DNA of 64,000 nucleotides, from NCBI RefSeq assembly GCF_047607445.1, contig NZ_JBLKRT010000005.1:62001-126000 (forward strand), written 5' to 3'. This DNA comes from Crystallibacter sulfonylureivorans_A (lineage in GTDB: Bacteria; Actinomycetota; Actinomycetes; Actinomycetales; Micrococcaceae). The position numbers were made by a program, and so were the translations under genes. Position 1 is the first letter of the stretch. Each line of letters starts with the position of its first letter. Positions 52,689 to 62,143 of the stretch are shown piece by piece. Below the pieces are notes generated by a model that was given only the letters and a program-made list of their open reading frames with translations, was not told the DNA's origin and did not search any database.

Positions 52689-53594
52689 ATGACAACTACA
52701 GCTGATAAAGCTCACGCTGGCATCGACGACCAGCGGATAGCAGCAGAAAACACGAAAGATCAGTCCAGCGCGGCCCTGCGGGAAAACTTTGTGGAGAACG
52801 GGGCCCGCAAGTTGGTGGCCTTGGACGTGGACGGCACCTTGGTCAACCACGACGGCCACATGAGCGATGCCGTCCGCGAAGCGGCCCGCGCCGTCGTCGA
52901 CGCCGGCCACGAAGTGGTCGTATCCACCGGTCGGTCGCTGAATGCCACGCTGCCGATCATCGAGTTGATCGGGATGACCAAGGGGTACGCGGTGTGCTCC
53001 AACGGCGGCGTCACCCTGCGGATCGACACCTCGCTGGACGCCGGGTACGAGGTGGTCGACCGGGTGACGTTCAACCCCGGCCCTGCCCTGCGCGTGATGC
53101 GCTCGAAACTGCCGACCGCGAAGTTTGCGCTGGAGGACGAAGAGGGCAACTTCCTGGCCACCGAGCGTTTCCAGGACGCCAGCTTCGGCATCGAAGCCAA
53201 GGGTGTGGATTTTGAAACACTGCTGGAATCCACCGCCGTGCGCGTGGTGGTATCCAGCGCCGAAAACACTCCCGAAGAGTTCAAGGAAGCCATCGACACC
53301 GCCGGACTCAAGGGCGTGACGTACTCAGTCGGCTGGACGGCCTGGCTGGACATCGCGGCCAACGGCGTCACCAAGGCCAGCGCCTTGGAAGCGCTGCGCC
53401 GAAAGCTGGACGTGGAGCCGTCGCACACGGTTGCCATGGGCGACGGGCGCAACGACATCGAAATGCTGGACTGGGCCGCCCGCGGCGTGGCCATGGGGCA
53501 GGCGCCCGAAGAAGTCATCGCCGTCGCCCACGAAGTCACCGGCACCGTGGAAGAGGACGGCGCCGCCCGCATCCTGCTCAGCCTGCTGGACTAA
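52689..53594 (+). CDS. HAD-superfamily (Cof-type, IIB) phosphatase
   Basis: 301 residues. Motif I is ALDVDGTL (Asp46 and Asp48), motif II VSTGR, and motif IV GDGRNDIEML. A 40-residue hydrophilic N-terminal extension precedes the core, longer than usual; a GTG-type start inside it cannot be excluded. It probably dephosphorylates a sugar phosphate. It is related to, but distinct from, the enzyme at 22985-23821. It converges with the DUF1761 gene. Confidence 0.9.
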   Translation: MTTTADKAHAGIDDQRIAAENTKDQSSAALRENFVENGARKLVALDVDGTLVNHDGHMSDAVREAARAVVDAGHEVVVSTGRSLNATLPIIELIGMTKGYAVCSNGGVTLRIDTSLDAGYEVVDRVTFNPGPALRVMRSKLPTAKFALEDEEGNFLATERFQDASFGIEAKGVDFETLLESTAVRVVVSSAENTPEEFKEAIDTAGLKGVTYSVGWTAWLDIAANGVTKASALEALRRKLDVEPSHTVAMGDGRNDIEMLDWAARGVAMGQAPEEVIAVAHEVTGTVEEDGAARILLSLLD

Positions 53595-53627
53595 CACCCG
53601 GGCCGATCCCGGTGGCTGGCGGCCGGG

Positions 53628-54053
53628 TCAGGCTGCGCTGATCCCGAAGAGGCCGATGATCAGGGCCATGACCAGGAACGTGACCAGTTCGTGCACGATG
53701 TTCAGCACGGTCAGCCCGGCCGGGCGCCCCTCGAAGGCATCATGGGTGACGAACCGTGCCGCGGTAAAACCGGCCCAAAGGATCACCGCGGTCAGCACGG
53801 TGTTCCAGAGGAAGTTGCCGCCATAGAAGTCCTGCGCAATGGCAGCCGAGCCCGCCAGCACCCAGGCGCTGATGAAGCTGACAATCAGAGTGATGATGAT
53901 AGGGCGCACGGCGCTTTTGCCGTCACCGGGACTGACCTTGGCGACCTTCATCCAATAGTTGCCGAAGACCTTCGGCGTGTACCAGATGGACCCGACGACC
54001 ATAGTCGAAATGGTCGCCACGATGACCGCCCAGACATTAATTTCGGGGACCAT
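53628..54053 (-). CDS. DUF1761 family membrane protein
   Basis: 141 residues, four membrane helices (about 6-26, 52-72, 82-102, 112-135). GSIWYTPKVFGNYWMK in the first loop is the DUF1761 signature. Function is unknown. The ATG at 54053 has AAAGGAG seven bases upstream; the upstream ATG at 54074 lacks one. Confidence 0.88.
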   Translation of the reverse strand: MVPEINVWAVIVATISTMVVGSIWYTPKVFGNYWMKVAKVSPGDGKSAVRPIIITLIVSFISAWVLAGSAAIAQDFYGGNFLWNTVLTAVILWAGFTAARFVTHDAFEGRPAGLTVLNIVHELVTFLVMALIIGLFGISAA

Positions 54054-54150
54054 GTGTGCACTCCTTTGTTCCACGCCACCGGCGTATTGCCGACGGCATC
54101 CTCACACGGAGTCTAAACGCCGCACCCGCGGTTGCCACGCACGCGGCGGG

Positions 54151-54777
54151 TCAGTAGGGCAGCGCGGCGGCCGGCATTGACCGCGGCCCGTAGACCAGGT
54201 CCAGCAGCCGGGCCGCAGCCGGACGGCACGCCCATTCCTCCACCCAGTGCGACCGGACCACCGCCTTGCTCACGGCCTGGCTGGTGATGCCCAGTTCCTC
54301 GGCAATGAACTTTTGCTGGCCGCGGGCCCCCGGCGTCATCAGGTCCAGGACCTTCCACTCCGCGTCGGTGCGGGTGGCGACAATCTGGCCTAGCAGCCGC
54401 AACACCGCCTCTGCTTCGGCCGCAACGTCCGCATCGGGGCCGGAGACGGCCAGCGGGACGCGCTCCCCGGTTTTTTGCGCACGGTTCACGGCGCGGCGAG
54501 CATAGACCAGCCCGTATCCTTCGGCGTCCTTGATCTCCGCCGGCAGCGGCAGCCGCAGTTCGCCGACGCCAATGCCCACATGCCAGCGCCGGCTGCGCAG
54601 CGCGATCAGCGCCGCGTCGATGGCCGTGGAAGCGTCCGCGACCGCACCGATGGCTTCGTCGCCGACGGAGCGCTGGAAGGGGATAGCCGCGGGCAGGTGG
54701 CGCAGCGACTTGATCAGTTCGGGCACCAGGTCGCCCACCTCGCGGGAATCGCGCTGGTTGACGGTGAGCACATACAT
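54151..54777 (-). CDS. SatD-like domain protein with C-terminal HTH
   Basis: 208 residues. Residues 1-125 match the SatD-type fold, a cyclase-like scaffold: MYVLTVNQRDSREV opening, QRSVGDEA, VGIGVGEL and GYGLVYARRAVNRA. Residues 140-185 form a helix-turn-helix (IAEELGITSQAVSKAVVR), so it is likely a transcription regulator. Neither the ligand nor the target is known. The upstream AATACT box 6 nt from the ATG may give a leaderless transcript. Confidence 0.78.
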   Translation of the reverse strand: MYVLTVNQRDSREVGDLVPELIKSLRHLPAAIPFQRSVGDEAIGAVADASTAIDAALIALRSRRWHVGIGVGELRLPLPAEIKDAEGYGLVYARRAVNRAQKTGERVPLAVSGPDADVAAEAEAVLRLLGQIVATRTDAEWKVLDLMTPGARGQQKFIAEELGITSQAVSKAVVRSHWVEEWACRPAAARLLDLVYGPRSMPAAALPY

Positions 54778-54852
54778 GGCACCAGTATTGCCTCCACCCC
54801 GGCGGGAACAACCGATTTCGGTTGGTGGCGTGTCCGGTGCGCCCCAACAGCA

Positions 54853-54885
54853 GGCGGTCCGGACCCCAAAAGGGCCCGGACCGCC
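54853..54885. terminator. GC-rich hairpin downstream of ppa
   Basis: GGCGGTCCGG (54853-54862) pairs with CCGGACCGCC (54876-54885), and the inner CCC/GGG can extend it. It lies 37 bases beyond the ppa stop; there is no clear U-tract, so strength is uncertain. Confidence 0.5.
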
Positions 54886-54921
54886 GTCGTTGTTGCCGCC
54901 GTCGCCCGGCGGAAGCGTCAG

Positions 54922-55446
54922 CTAGACGTCGCGGCCCTGCGGCTCGTCAGCGGCCGAGGCCTCGCCCTGCGCGGCAAAGCGCTTGATCGAGGCTTCCAGC
55001 TCGGCTTCGGCTGCGGCGCGGTCCGCCCAGCCCTCGGCCTTGACCCACTTGCCCGGCTCCAGGTCCTTGTAGCGGGTGAAGAAATGCTCGATCTCCTTGA
55101 CCAGGAACTCCGGCACATCGGAGAGCTCCTGGATGTGGTCGAAACGCTTGTCGGCCGGAACGCACAGCACTTTGGCGTCCCCGCCGCCGTCGTCGGTCAT
55201 GTTGAACACGGCGATCGGGCGGGACTCGACCAGCACGCCCGGCAGCAGGTCGAAGTCCTGCAGCATGACCATGGCGTCCAGCGGATCGCCGTCTTCGCCC
55301 AGCGTGTCCTCGAAGTAGCCATAGTGGGTGGGGTACTGCATGGAGGTGAACAGCACCCGGTCCAGACGGAGGCGGTGGGTTTCGTGGTCGATTTCGTACT
55401 TGACCCGGGATCCCTTGGGGATCTCGATGGTGACGTCATGCTGCAT
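54922..55446 (-). CDS. ppa: Inorganic pyrophosphatase (family I)
   Basis: 174 residues, soluble hexamer type. The conserved EIPKGSRVKYEID, HYGYFEDTLGEDGDPLDAMV (metal-binding acids in DGDPLD) and KRFDHIQ segments are present. It hydrolyses pyrophosphate to drive biosynthesis. AAGGAG lies seven bases before the ATG. It is divergent from the carboxypeptidase gene. Confidence 0.97.
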   Translation of the reverse strand: MQHDVTIEIPKGSRVKYEIDHETHRLRLDRVLFTSMQYPTHYGYFEDTLGEDGDPLDAMVMLQDFDLLPGVLVESRPIAVFNMTDDGGGDAKVLCVPADKRFDHIQELSDVPEFLVKEIEHFFTRYKDLEPGKWVKAEGWADRAAAEAELEASIKRFAAQGEASAADEPQGRDV

Positions 55447-55610
55447 GGCTTCGCTCCTTGGAGACGTTCAGACTTTTGGCTTCGGCGCCGCCGGTGCACA
55501 ACCGTGGCCCGGCGCCGACTACGCTTAACGATATCGGTCTTGCCTTCGCCCCCCGGCATCGGGGTTGAGCCGGGCGAAAAGCAACAAGCACAATCCTCAG
55601 GAGGGGCAGC

Positions 55611-57029
55611 ATGGGGCGTGGCTTCCGCGTGCTCACCTCAGGACTCCTGGCCGTGGTCTTCGCCGCGCTGGCAGTGCCCGCAGGGTTCAACCTGGCGCAG
55701 GCCATCGAGTGGCCTCAACCGGAGCCGGTGATCAGCACGCCCGCGGCGCAGTTGCCCCCCACCACGCTGACCGAGGACCCCTTGGCGACCGGACCGAGCG
55801 GCACCGCTCCGCTACCCGATCCGGCCACGTTGAAACCGGCGCTGGACAAGGCCTTGGCATTCGACGGCGCCGGCAGCTTCACCGGGACGGTCACCGATGC
55901 GGCCAGCGGCGAGGTGCTGTACACCAAGGCCGCCACCGAGCCGGTGATTCCGGCGTCGAACCTGAAGACACTCACCGCGGTCGCCGCACTGGAATCGCTC
56001 GGCGCGGACCGCCGGCTCTCCACCACGGTCAAGCGCGGCAGCAACCCGGGGGTGCTGTACCTGGTGGGCGGCGGCGATACGTTGCTGGGAGCCGGGAAAT
56101 CACGGCCCGGCGCGGTCTTGGGTGAAGCAGGACTGGCAACGCTGGCGGAGCAGGCAGCCGGGAAACTGGCCGCCAGCGGCTACACCGGTGAGCTGACCGT
56201 GGTGGTGGACGATTCGCTCTACTCCGGGCCAACCATCAGCGCCGCCTGGGACCCGGGCGATGTGAAGAACGGCGAAATAGCCCCGGTCTACCCGATGGCG
56301 CTGAATGCCGGGCGGGACCAGGCCGACGGCGGGGGAGAGCTGGTGGCCGATGCCGCCGGTCTGGCCGGGGCCACCTTTCGGGATGCGCTGGCCCAGGCCC
56401 TGGCCGGGAAGGGCCTGACCGTGGCGGCCACGGTGGGCCGCGACGCGGCACCGGCGGACGGGACCGTGCTGGCGGAGGTGCGGTCCGCGCCGGTCGCCGA
56501 CCAGGTGGCCTACATGATGCAGCATTCGGACAACTACGTGGCCGAGGTGCTGGCACGCAACACGGCAGTGGCAGTGGGCAAGCCCGGCTCCTTCGGCGGC
56601 GGCACCGAGGCCGTGCGGGAGGCGGCCGAACGGCTGGGCATCCCGGTGGCGGGGATGGTGCTGGCCGATGCCAGCGGACTCTCGATGAAAAACCGGGTCA
56701 GTCCCGCGCAACTGGCCGCTGCGGTCAGCTTGATCGCCACCGCCGAGGACCCGGACCTGCGGGCAGGCATTGGTTCGCTGCCGATCGCCGGGCTGACCGG
56801 CACCCTCTCCGGCCGGTACCTGCAGGCCAACGCCGGCGGCGCCGGACTGGTCCGCGCCAAGACCGGCACGCTGAACTCGGTGACATCGCTCAGCGGCTAC
56901 GTGGCCAGCGCGGACGGACGGCTGCTGATTTTCGCCTTCGTGGCCAACGGGCTGAACGGTTCGATCGACGCCGCCCGCACCGCCGCCGACCGCGCCGCCA
57001 CCGTGCTGGCCGGCTGCGGTTGCCGCTGA
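55611..57029 (+). CDS. D-alanyl-D-alanine carboxypeptidase/endopeptidase (PBP4, S13)
   Basis: 472 residues with a signal peptide or membrane anchor (about 8-30). The three penicillin-binding motifs are SxxK as SNLK (Ser116, Lys119), SxN as SDN (about 304-306) and KTG (about 416-418, RAKTGTLNSVTSLSGYV). The acyl domain is split by the long S13 insert. It trims peptidoglycan stem peptides outside the membrane. The GAGGGG Shine-Dalgarno is close to the ATG. Followed by the metalloprotease gene on the same strand. Confidence 0.94.
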   Translation: MGRGFRVLTSGLLAVVFAALAVPAGFNLAQAIEWPQPEPVISTPAAQLPPTTLTEDPLATGPSGTAPLPDPATLKPALDKALAFDGAGSFTGTVTDAASGEVLYTKAATEPVIPASNLKTLTAVAALESLGADRRLSTTVKRGSNPGVLYLVGGGDTLLGAGKSRPGAVLGEAGLATLAEQAAGKLAASGYTGELTVVVDDSLYSGPTISAAWDPGDVKNGEIAPVYPMALNAGRDQADGGGELVADAAGLAGATFRDALAQALAGKGLTVAATVGRDAAPADGTVLAEVRSAPVADQVAYMMQHSDNYVAEVLARNTAVAVGKPGSFGGGTEAVREAAERLGIPVAGMVLADASGLSMKNRVSPAQLAAAVSLIATAEDPDLRAGIGSLPIAGLTGTLSGRYLQANAGGAGLVRAKTGTLNSVTSLSGYVASADGRLLIFAFVANGLNGSIDAARTAADRAATVLAGCGCR

Positions 57030-57087
57030 CCGGGCACCGATCCGGCAGGCGGGGAGGTAGTGACCGGCTTGGCGCTGGTGTGATCTG

Positions 57088-58260
57088 ATGGAACGCATGG
57101 ACAGCAGCGCACCCACCCCCAGTGATTCCGGCGCCTCCTCTGGCCCGCCCCCGCGGCTGGTCAATTGGGAACTGGCCGCCTCCACGGCAGCAAAACTGAC
57201 CCCGGCCGGTCCCCGGATGAAGGGATCGGAGATCCGTGCCACCGTCGAAGAGCTGCGGCGGCTTGCCGAGGTATCGGTGGACCACGTGCACCGCATCACC
57301 GGACTGGACGCCGCCCGCGACCTCCGCGATTCCGAGGTGCTGATCATCGACCGCGCCGGCTGGTCAAAGGCCAACGCCCGCAGCTTCGAAGTCATGCTGG
57401 CTCCGGCCCTCACCGCGCTCGCCGAGAAACGCCCGGAGCAGCTCAAAAGCGCCACCACGGTCGTGGGCGGCGCTCTCACCGGGACCCAGATGGGCGCCAT
57501 CCTCTCCTTCTTGTCCAGCAAGGTGCTGGGCCAGTACGACCCGTTCTGCTCGCTGCTGCCCGGCGGGCCCGCGGCCGGACGGCTGATGCTGGTGGCACCC
57601 AACATCGTGACCGTGGAACGCGAACTGAATGTGGTGCCCTCCGACTTCAGGTTGTGGGTCTGCCTGCACGAGCAGACACACCGGGTGCAGTTCGCCGCGG
57701 CGCCCTGGCTGCGCGACCACATGATGGAGCAGATCGGCGAGCTCTCGTCGTCCCTGGTGGAAAAAGCGGACACCCTGGGCGAGCGGCTGCAGCAGACGGT
57801 CAAGGCTGCCGTCGCCGCGACCAAGGACAGCGGCAAGAACGACGGCGGAGGGCCGGGTTCTTCGCTCAAAGGTTCCGTCCTGGAGTTGATCCAGGGTCCG
57901 GAGGAGAAAGCGGTCTTCTCGCACCTGACGGCGGTGATGAGCCTGCTGGAGGGCCACGCCAACGTGGTGATGGATGCGGTGGACGCCTCGATTGTGCCGA
58001 CGGTGAAGACCATCCGCCAACGCTTCAATGCCCGCGGTCAGAGCCGCGGCGCGCTGGAGAACTGGGTCCGCAAGATCATGGGACTGGATGCCAAGGCGCG
58101 GCAGTACTCCGACGGCGCCAAGTTCGTCCGTGCCGTGACCCGGCAAGTCGGCATGGAAGGCTTCAACGCTGTGTGGGAGCGTCCGGAGAACCTGCCCACG
58201 GAAGACGAGATCCACCATCCCGACCTGTGGATCAGCCGCATGGACCTTAGCCGCGCATGA
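57088..58260 (+). CDS. Zinc-dependent metalloprotease (DUF2342 family)
   Basis: 390 residues. The metal motif HEQTH (His194, Glu195, His198) is followed by a distal Glu in LLEGHANVVMDAVD (about 291), giving the expected Zn ligands. The LPGGPAAGRLMLVAPNI segment is typical of the family, once labelled F420-biosynthesis-associated. It has no signal peptide. The start could be 57088 or 57097. Its TGA overlaps the ATG of tilS (ATGA), so it heads the tilS-hpt operon. Confidence 0.9.
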   Translation: MERMDSSAPTPSDSGASSGPPPRLVNWELAASTAAKLTPAGPRMKGSEIRATVEELRRLAEVSVDHVHRITGLDAARDLRDSEVLIIDRAGWSKANARSFEVMLAPALTALAEKRPEQLKSATTVVGGALTGTQMGAILSFLSSKVLGQYDPFCSLLPGGPAAGRLMLVAPNIVTVERELNVVPSDFRLWVCLHEQTHRVQFAAAPWLRDHMMEQIGELSSSLVEKADTLGERLQQTVKAAVAATKDSGKNDGGGPGSSLKGSVLELIQGPEEKAVFSHLTAVMSLLEGHANVVMDAVDASIVPTVKTIRQRFNARGQSRGALENWVRKIMGLDAKARQYSDGAKFVRAVTRQVGMEGFNAVWERPENLPTEDEIHHPDLWISRMDLSRA

Positions 58261-59369
58261 GCGGTGTGGCAGCGGGCCGGCGCAAGCCCCGGCTCCATCC
58301 GCATCTGGGAGCCGTCCGGCACCAGTTGCGCCAAGCGCTGGATGAATGTGGACCGGCACCCGCGGGCGCGGACTCCGCCGAGGCCCCGCTGCTGCTGGTG
58401 GCCTGCAGCGGCGGTCCGGATTCGCTCGCCTTGGCCATCGCCGCGGAGTTCTTCAACCGCCCCGCGCGCAACGGCGTCCGTCCCTACCGGGTGGGAGCCG
58501 TCGTCGTCGACCATGGACTGCAGCCGGGCAGTGCCGAGGTGGCCGAGGGGGCACGGCTGCAGCTCGAATCGCTGGGCCTGGCGCCGGTGCAGGTGCGCCG
58601 CGTGCAGGTGGAATCCGCCGGAATGGGGCCGGAAGCTGCCGCCCGCACCGCGCGCTATGCGGCCCTGGATGCGGCGGCGGCGGAGTTCGGGGCGGCCGCG
58701 GTCCTGCTGGGGCACACGCTGGACGACCAGGCAGAACAGGTGCTGCTGGGCCTGGGCCGCGGTTCCGGCACCCGCTCGCTGGCCGGCATGCCGGTGAAGC
58801 GGGGCCAGTACCTGCGTCCGTTCCTGGCGCTGCGGCGGCGGGATACCGAAGAAGTCTGCGCCGTGGCGGGACTGCAGCCCTGGCACGACCCCACGAACTC
58901 GGATCCGCGCTTCATGCGCTCGCGCATCCGGACCCGGGTGATGCCGTTCCTGGAGGAGGAAATGGGCCCCGGCGTGGCAGAAGCACTGTGGCGTTCGGCC
59001 CGGATCCTGGCCGCGGATGCCGAGTACCTGCAGGCGCAGGCGGTCGAAGAATACCGCCGGGTGCGGCTGGCGACGCCGGACGGAGTGGAGTTGCAGCGCG
59101 ACGGGATGGAACGGCTTCCGGCCGCCATGAAGCACCGCGTGATCGCCTTGGCAGCGGCGGAGCTGGGCGGCGAGAATCCCAGCTACGAACGGCTGCAGGC
59201 GGCCGAAACGCTGCTGCGCCGCCAAGGCTCCGCCGGCCCCGTGCAGTTGGCCGGATTCGTCAGCGTCTACCGGCGGACTGCCGCCAATTCGGTTCCCCAA
59301 GATGGCACCGGCTATGGCAATCTTGTGTTGAGAACAACTGACCGCAGCCCCGGTCAGTCAGACCGCTAG
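58257..59369 (+). CDS. tilS: tRNA(Ile)-lysidine synthase
   Basis: 370 residues. The PP-loop is VACSGGPDSLALAI (Ser51 onward), followed by VDHGLQPGSAEVA and LGHTLDDQAEQVLLGLGRGSGTRSLAGM, which is the signature of TilS. It converts cytidine 34 of tRNA-Ile2 to lysidine so that AUA is read as isoleucine. The first 40 residues are a basic extension. The operon order tilS-hpt-ftsH is conserved in actinobacteria. Confidence 0.95.
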   Translation: MSGVAAGRRKPRLHPHLGAVRHQLRQALDECGPAPAGADSAEAPLLLVACSGGPDSLALAIAAEFFNRPARNGVRPYRVGAVVVDHGLQPGSAEVAEGARLQLESLGLAPVQVRRVQVESAGMGPEAAARTARYAALDAAAAEFGAAAVLLGHTLDDQAEQVLLGLGRGSGTRSLAGMPVKRGQYLRPFLALRRRDTEEVCAVAGLQPWHDPTNSDPRFMRSRIRTRVMPFLEEEMGPGVAEALWRSARILAADAEYLQAQAVEEYRRVRLATPDGVELQRDGMERLPAAMKHRVIALAAAELGGENPSYERLQAAETLLRRQGSAGPVQLAGFVSVYRRTAANSVPQDGTGYGNLVLRTTDRSPGQSDR

Positions 59370-59384
59370 ACCCGGGAGCAAGTG

Positions 59385-59936
59385 GTGGATTCCAACGACG
59401 TCCAGGCAGACCTCAAGCACGTCCTCTACACCAAGGAGCAGATCCAGCAGCGCATTACCGAGCTGGCTGCCCAGATCGATAAGGATTACGAAGGGCGCGA
59501 TCTGCTGATCGTCGGCGTCCTCAAAGGCGCGGTGATGGTCATGGCAGACCTGGCGCGCGCCCTGCACAGCCACGTCAAGATGGACTGGATGGCTGTCTCC
59601 TCCTACGGCTCCGGCACCCAGTCCTCGGGCGTGGTGCGGATCCTGAAGGACCTGGAGACGGACCTGATGGGCAAGCATGTGCTTATCGTGGAGGACATCA
59701 TCGACTCCGGCCTGACCTTGTCCTGGCTGAAGACCAACCTGATTTCCCGCGGTCCGGCCAGCGTGGAAATCTGCACGCTGCTGCGCAAACCTGACGCCGC
59801 CAAGGTGGAGATTGACGTCAAGTACGTCGGCTACGAGATCCCGAACGAGTTCGTGGTGGGCTACGGGCTGGACTACGCCGAGCGCTACCGCAACCTGGAC
59901 TTCATCGGCACGCTGGCGCCGCACATTTACGAATAA
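59385..59936 (+). CDS. hpt: Hypoxanthine phosphoribosyltransferase
   Basis: 183 residues. The PRPP motif is VLIVEDIIDSGLTLSW and the pyrophosphate loop VLKGAVMVMADLAR; SSYGSGTQSSGVV is the flexible loop. It salvages hypoxanthine and guanine to IMP and GMP. Two consecutive GTG codons are possible starts (59382, 59385); the second is preferred because GGGAG then lies six bases upstream and the protein begins VDSNDVQADL. Confidence 0.95.
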   Translation: MDSNDVQADLKHVLYTKEQIQQRITELAAQIDKDYEGRDLLIVGVLKGAVMVMADLARALHSHVKMDWMAVSSYGSGTQSSGVVRILKDLETDLMGKHVLIVEDIIDSGLTLSWLKTNLISRGPASVEICTLLRKPDAAKVEIDVKYVGYEIPNEFVVGYGLDYAERYRNLDFIGTLAPHIYE

Positions 59937-60093
59937 CCGCTGCACCGTCTTCCGCAGGCCGCGCTACGCCGAGAGGGAACTAATCGGCTCCGCCGAGCGT
60001 GAATGAAGACGGACGGTGTATAGCTGTAGTAGCCCACCGGGCTGCCATCACGCGCGGACAAGCAGGAGGGACGGGCGCAAGCCCCCAAGTCGC

Positions 60094-62133
60094 ATGAAAT
60101 TGAAGAACCTTTTCAAGGGACCAATCATCTGGATTGTCCTGGTCTTGGTCATCCTCCTGATCGCCGTGCCCAACCTGGCCGGCCCGCAGTCGTCGCGGGT
60201 GGACACCAGCGTGGGTCTTTCGCTGCTGCAGGATAAAAAGGCGGAACAAGCCCGGATCAACGACGGCGCCCAGAGCGTCGACCTGACGCTGCGTGACGAT
60301 CTGGTGATCGACGGCGCCAACAAGGGCAAGTCGATCACCTTCTTCTACAGCCGTGACCGCGGGCCGGACATCGTCCAAGCGATCAACACCTCCGGCGTGG
60401 ACAACTTCACCGACCAGCCGGTGGAAAACAACTGGTTCATGAGCTTTATCAGCCTGATCCTGCCCATCCTGATCATCGGCCTGATCTTCTGGTTCCTGCT
60501 CTCGCGCATGCAGGGCGGCGGTTCCAAGGTCATGCAGTTCGGCAAGTCCAAGGCGAAGATGATCTCCAAGGACATGCCCCAGGTGACCTTTGCCGATGTC
60601 GCCGGCGCGGACGAGGCCGTCGAGGAACTGCACGAGATCAAGGAGTTCCTCTCCGAGCCGGCCAAGTTCCAGGCCGTGGGAGCTAAGATCCCCAAGGGCG
60701 TGCTGCTCTACGGCCCGCCCGGTACCGGCAAGACGCTGCTGGCCCGCGCCGTGGCCGGCGAGGCCGGTGCGCCGTTCTTCTCGATTTCCGGTTCGGACTT
60801 CGTGGAGATGTTCGTGGGCGTCGGCGCCTCCCGTGTCCGTGACTTGTTCGAGCAGGCCAAGGCCAACGCGCCGGCCATCATCTTCGTGGACGAAATCGAC
60901 GCCGTGGGCCGGCACCGCGGCGCCGGCGTGGGTGGCGGCAACGACGAACGCGAGCAGACGCTGAACCAGCTGCTGGTGGAGATGGACGGCTTCGATGTGA
61001 AGACCAACGTCATCCTGATCGCCGCCACCAACCGCCCGGATGTGCTGGACCCGGCATTGCTGCGCCCGGGCCGTTTCGACCGGCAGATCGCCGTTGAGGC
61101 ACCGGACCTCGAAGGCCGCCACCAGATTCTCCAGGTACACGCGGCCGGCAAGCCGATGGCCCCCGGCGTGGACCTGAAGTCGCTGGCCAAGCGGGCCCCC
61201 GGATTCACCGGCGCCGACCTGGCCAACGTGCTCAACGAAGCGGCGCTGTTGACCGCTCGGTCCAACGCCCAGCTGATCGACGACCGGGCACTGGACGAAG
61301 CCATCGACCGCGTCATGGCCGGCCCGCAGAAGCGCTCCCGCGTGATGAAGGAGCATGAGCGCAAGATCACCGCGTACCACGAAGGCGGGCACGCGCTGGT
61401 CGCGGCCGCGCTGCGCTACTCCGCCCCGGTCACCAAGGTCACCATCCTGCCCCGCGGGCGGGCCCTGGGCTACACCATGGTGGTGCCGGAGGAAGACAAG
61501 TACTCCGTGACCCGGAACGAACTGCTGGACCAGTTGGCCTACGCCATGGGCGGCCGGGTGGCCGAGGAGATCGTCTTCCACGATCCGTCCACCGGTGCCT
61601 CGAACGACATTGAGAAGGCTACCGGCACCGCCCGGCAGATGGTCACGCAGTACGGCATGAGCGAACGCGTCGGTGCCGTGAAGCTGGGCCAAGGCGGCGG
61701 CGAGCCGTTCCTGGGACGCGATATGTCGCATGAACGCAACTACTCCGACCACGTGGCGTTTGTGGTGGACGAGGAAGTTCGCCGGCTGATCGACGATGCC
61801 CACGACGAGGCCTACGCGATCCTGACCGAGAACCGCGACGTGCTGGACCGGCTGGCCCTGGCCCTGCTGGAACGCGAAACCCTGAACCAGAGCGAGATCG
61901 CCGAGATCTTCCACGACCTGCGCCGCCGCGACCTGCGCGATGTGTGGCTGTCCAAGGAGACCCGGCCGGTCCACGACATTCCGCCCGTCGTTTCGCGGCG
62001 GGAGCGCGAAGCCGCAGCCAACGGCCAGCAGGAAGAAGAAAGCCATGCGGCCGTGATCGTGGACCCGAATCCGGCTGGCGGAGACCTGCCGGAGGACGAG
62101 GGCCGAGGCGGCGTTCTGGGCACCAGCGGCTAG
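60094..62133 (+). CDS. ftsH: ATP-dependent zinc metalloprotease FtsH
   Basis: 679 residues. Two membrane helices (about 10-30 and 121-143) frame the extracytoplasmic domain. The AAA module has Walker A GPPGTGKT (207-214), Walker B IIFVDEID, and the SRH region ATNRPDVLDPALLRPGRFDR; the protease site is HEGGH (His429-His433). It degrades membrane and regulatory proteins as a hexamer. The ATG has only a weak Shine-Dalgarno nearby; GGAGGG is 24 bases off. The C-terminus is acidic and disordered. Confidence 0.97.
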   Translation: MKLKNLFKGPIIWIVLVLVILLIAVPNLAGPQSSRVDTSVGLSLLQDKKAEQARINDGAQSVDLTLRDDLVIDGANKGKSITFFYSRDRGPDIVQAINTSGVDNFTDQPVENNWFMSFISLILPILIIGLIFWFLLSRMQGGGSKVMQFGKSKAKMISKDMPQVTFADVAGADEAVEELHEIKEFLSEPAKFQAVGAKIPKGVLLYGPPGTGKTLLARAVAGEAGAPFFSISGSDFVEMFVGVGASRVRDLFEQAKANAPAIIFVDEIDAVGRHRGAGVGGGNDEREQTLNQLLVEMDGFDVKTNVILIAATNRPDVLDPALLRPGRFDRQIAVEAPDLEGRHQILQVHAAGKPMAPGVDLKSLAKRAPGFTGADLANVLNEAALLTARSNAQLIDDRALDEAIDRVMAGPQKRSRVMKEHERKITAYHEGGHALVAAALRYSAPVTKVTILPRGRALGYTMVVPEEDKYSVTRNELLDQLAYAMGGRVAEEIVFHDPSTGASNDIEKATGTARQMVTQYGMSERVGAVKLGQGGGEPFLGRDMSHERNYSDHVAFVVDEEVRRLIDDAHDEAYAILTENRDVLDRLALALLERETLNQSEIAEIFHDLRRRDLRDVWLSKETRPVHDIPPVVSRREREAAANGQQEEESHAAVIVDPNPAGGDLPEDEGRGGVLGTSG

Positions 62134-62136
62134 GAT
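62131..62136 (+). promoter_or_regulatory. -10 box, internal leaderless start of folE
   Basis: TAGGAT overlaps the ftsH stop codon and leaves a 7-nt gap to the GTG at 62144, so the folate genes may be transcribed separately from ftsH. Confidence 0.45.
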
Positions 62137-62143
62137 CGCATAC

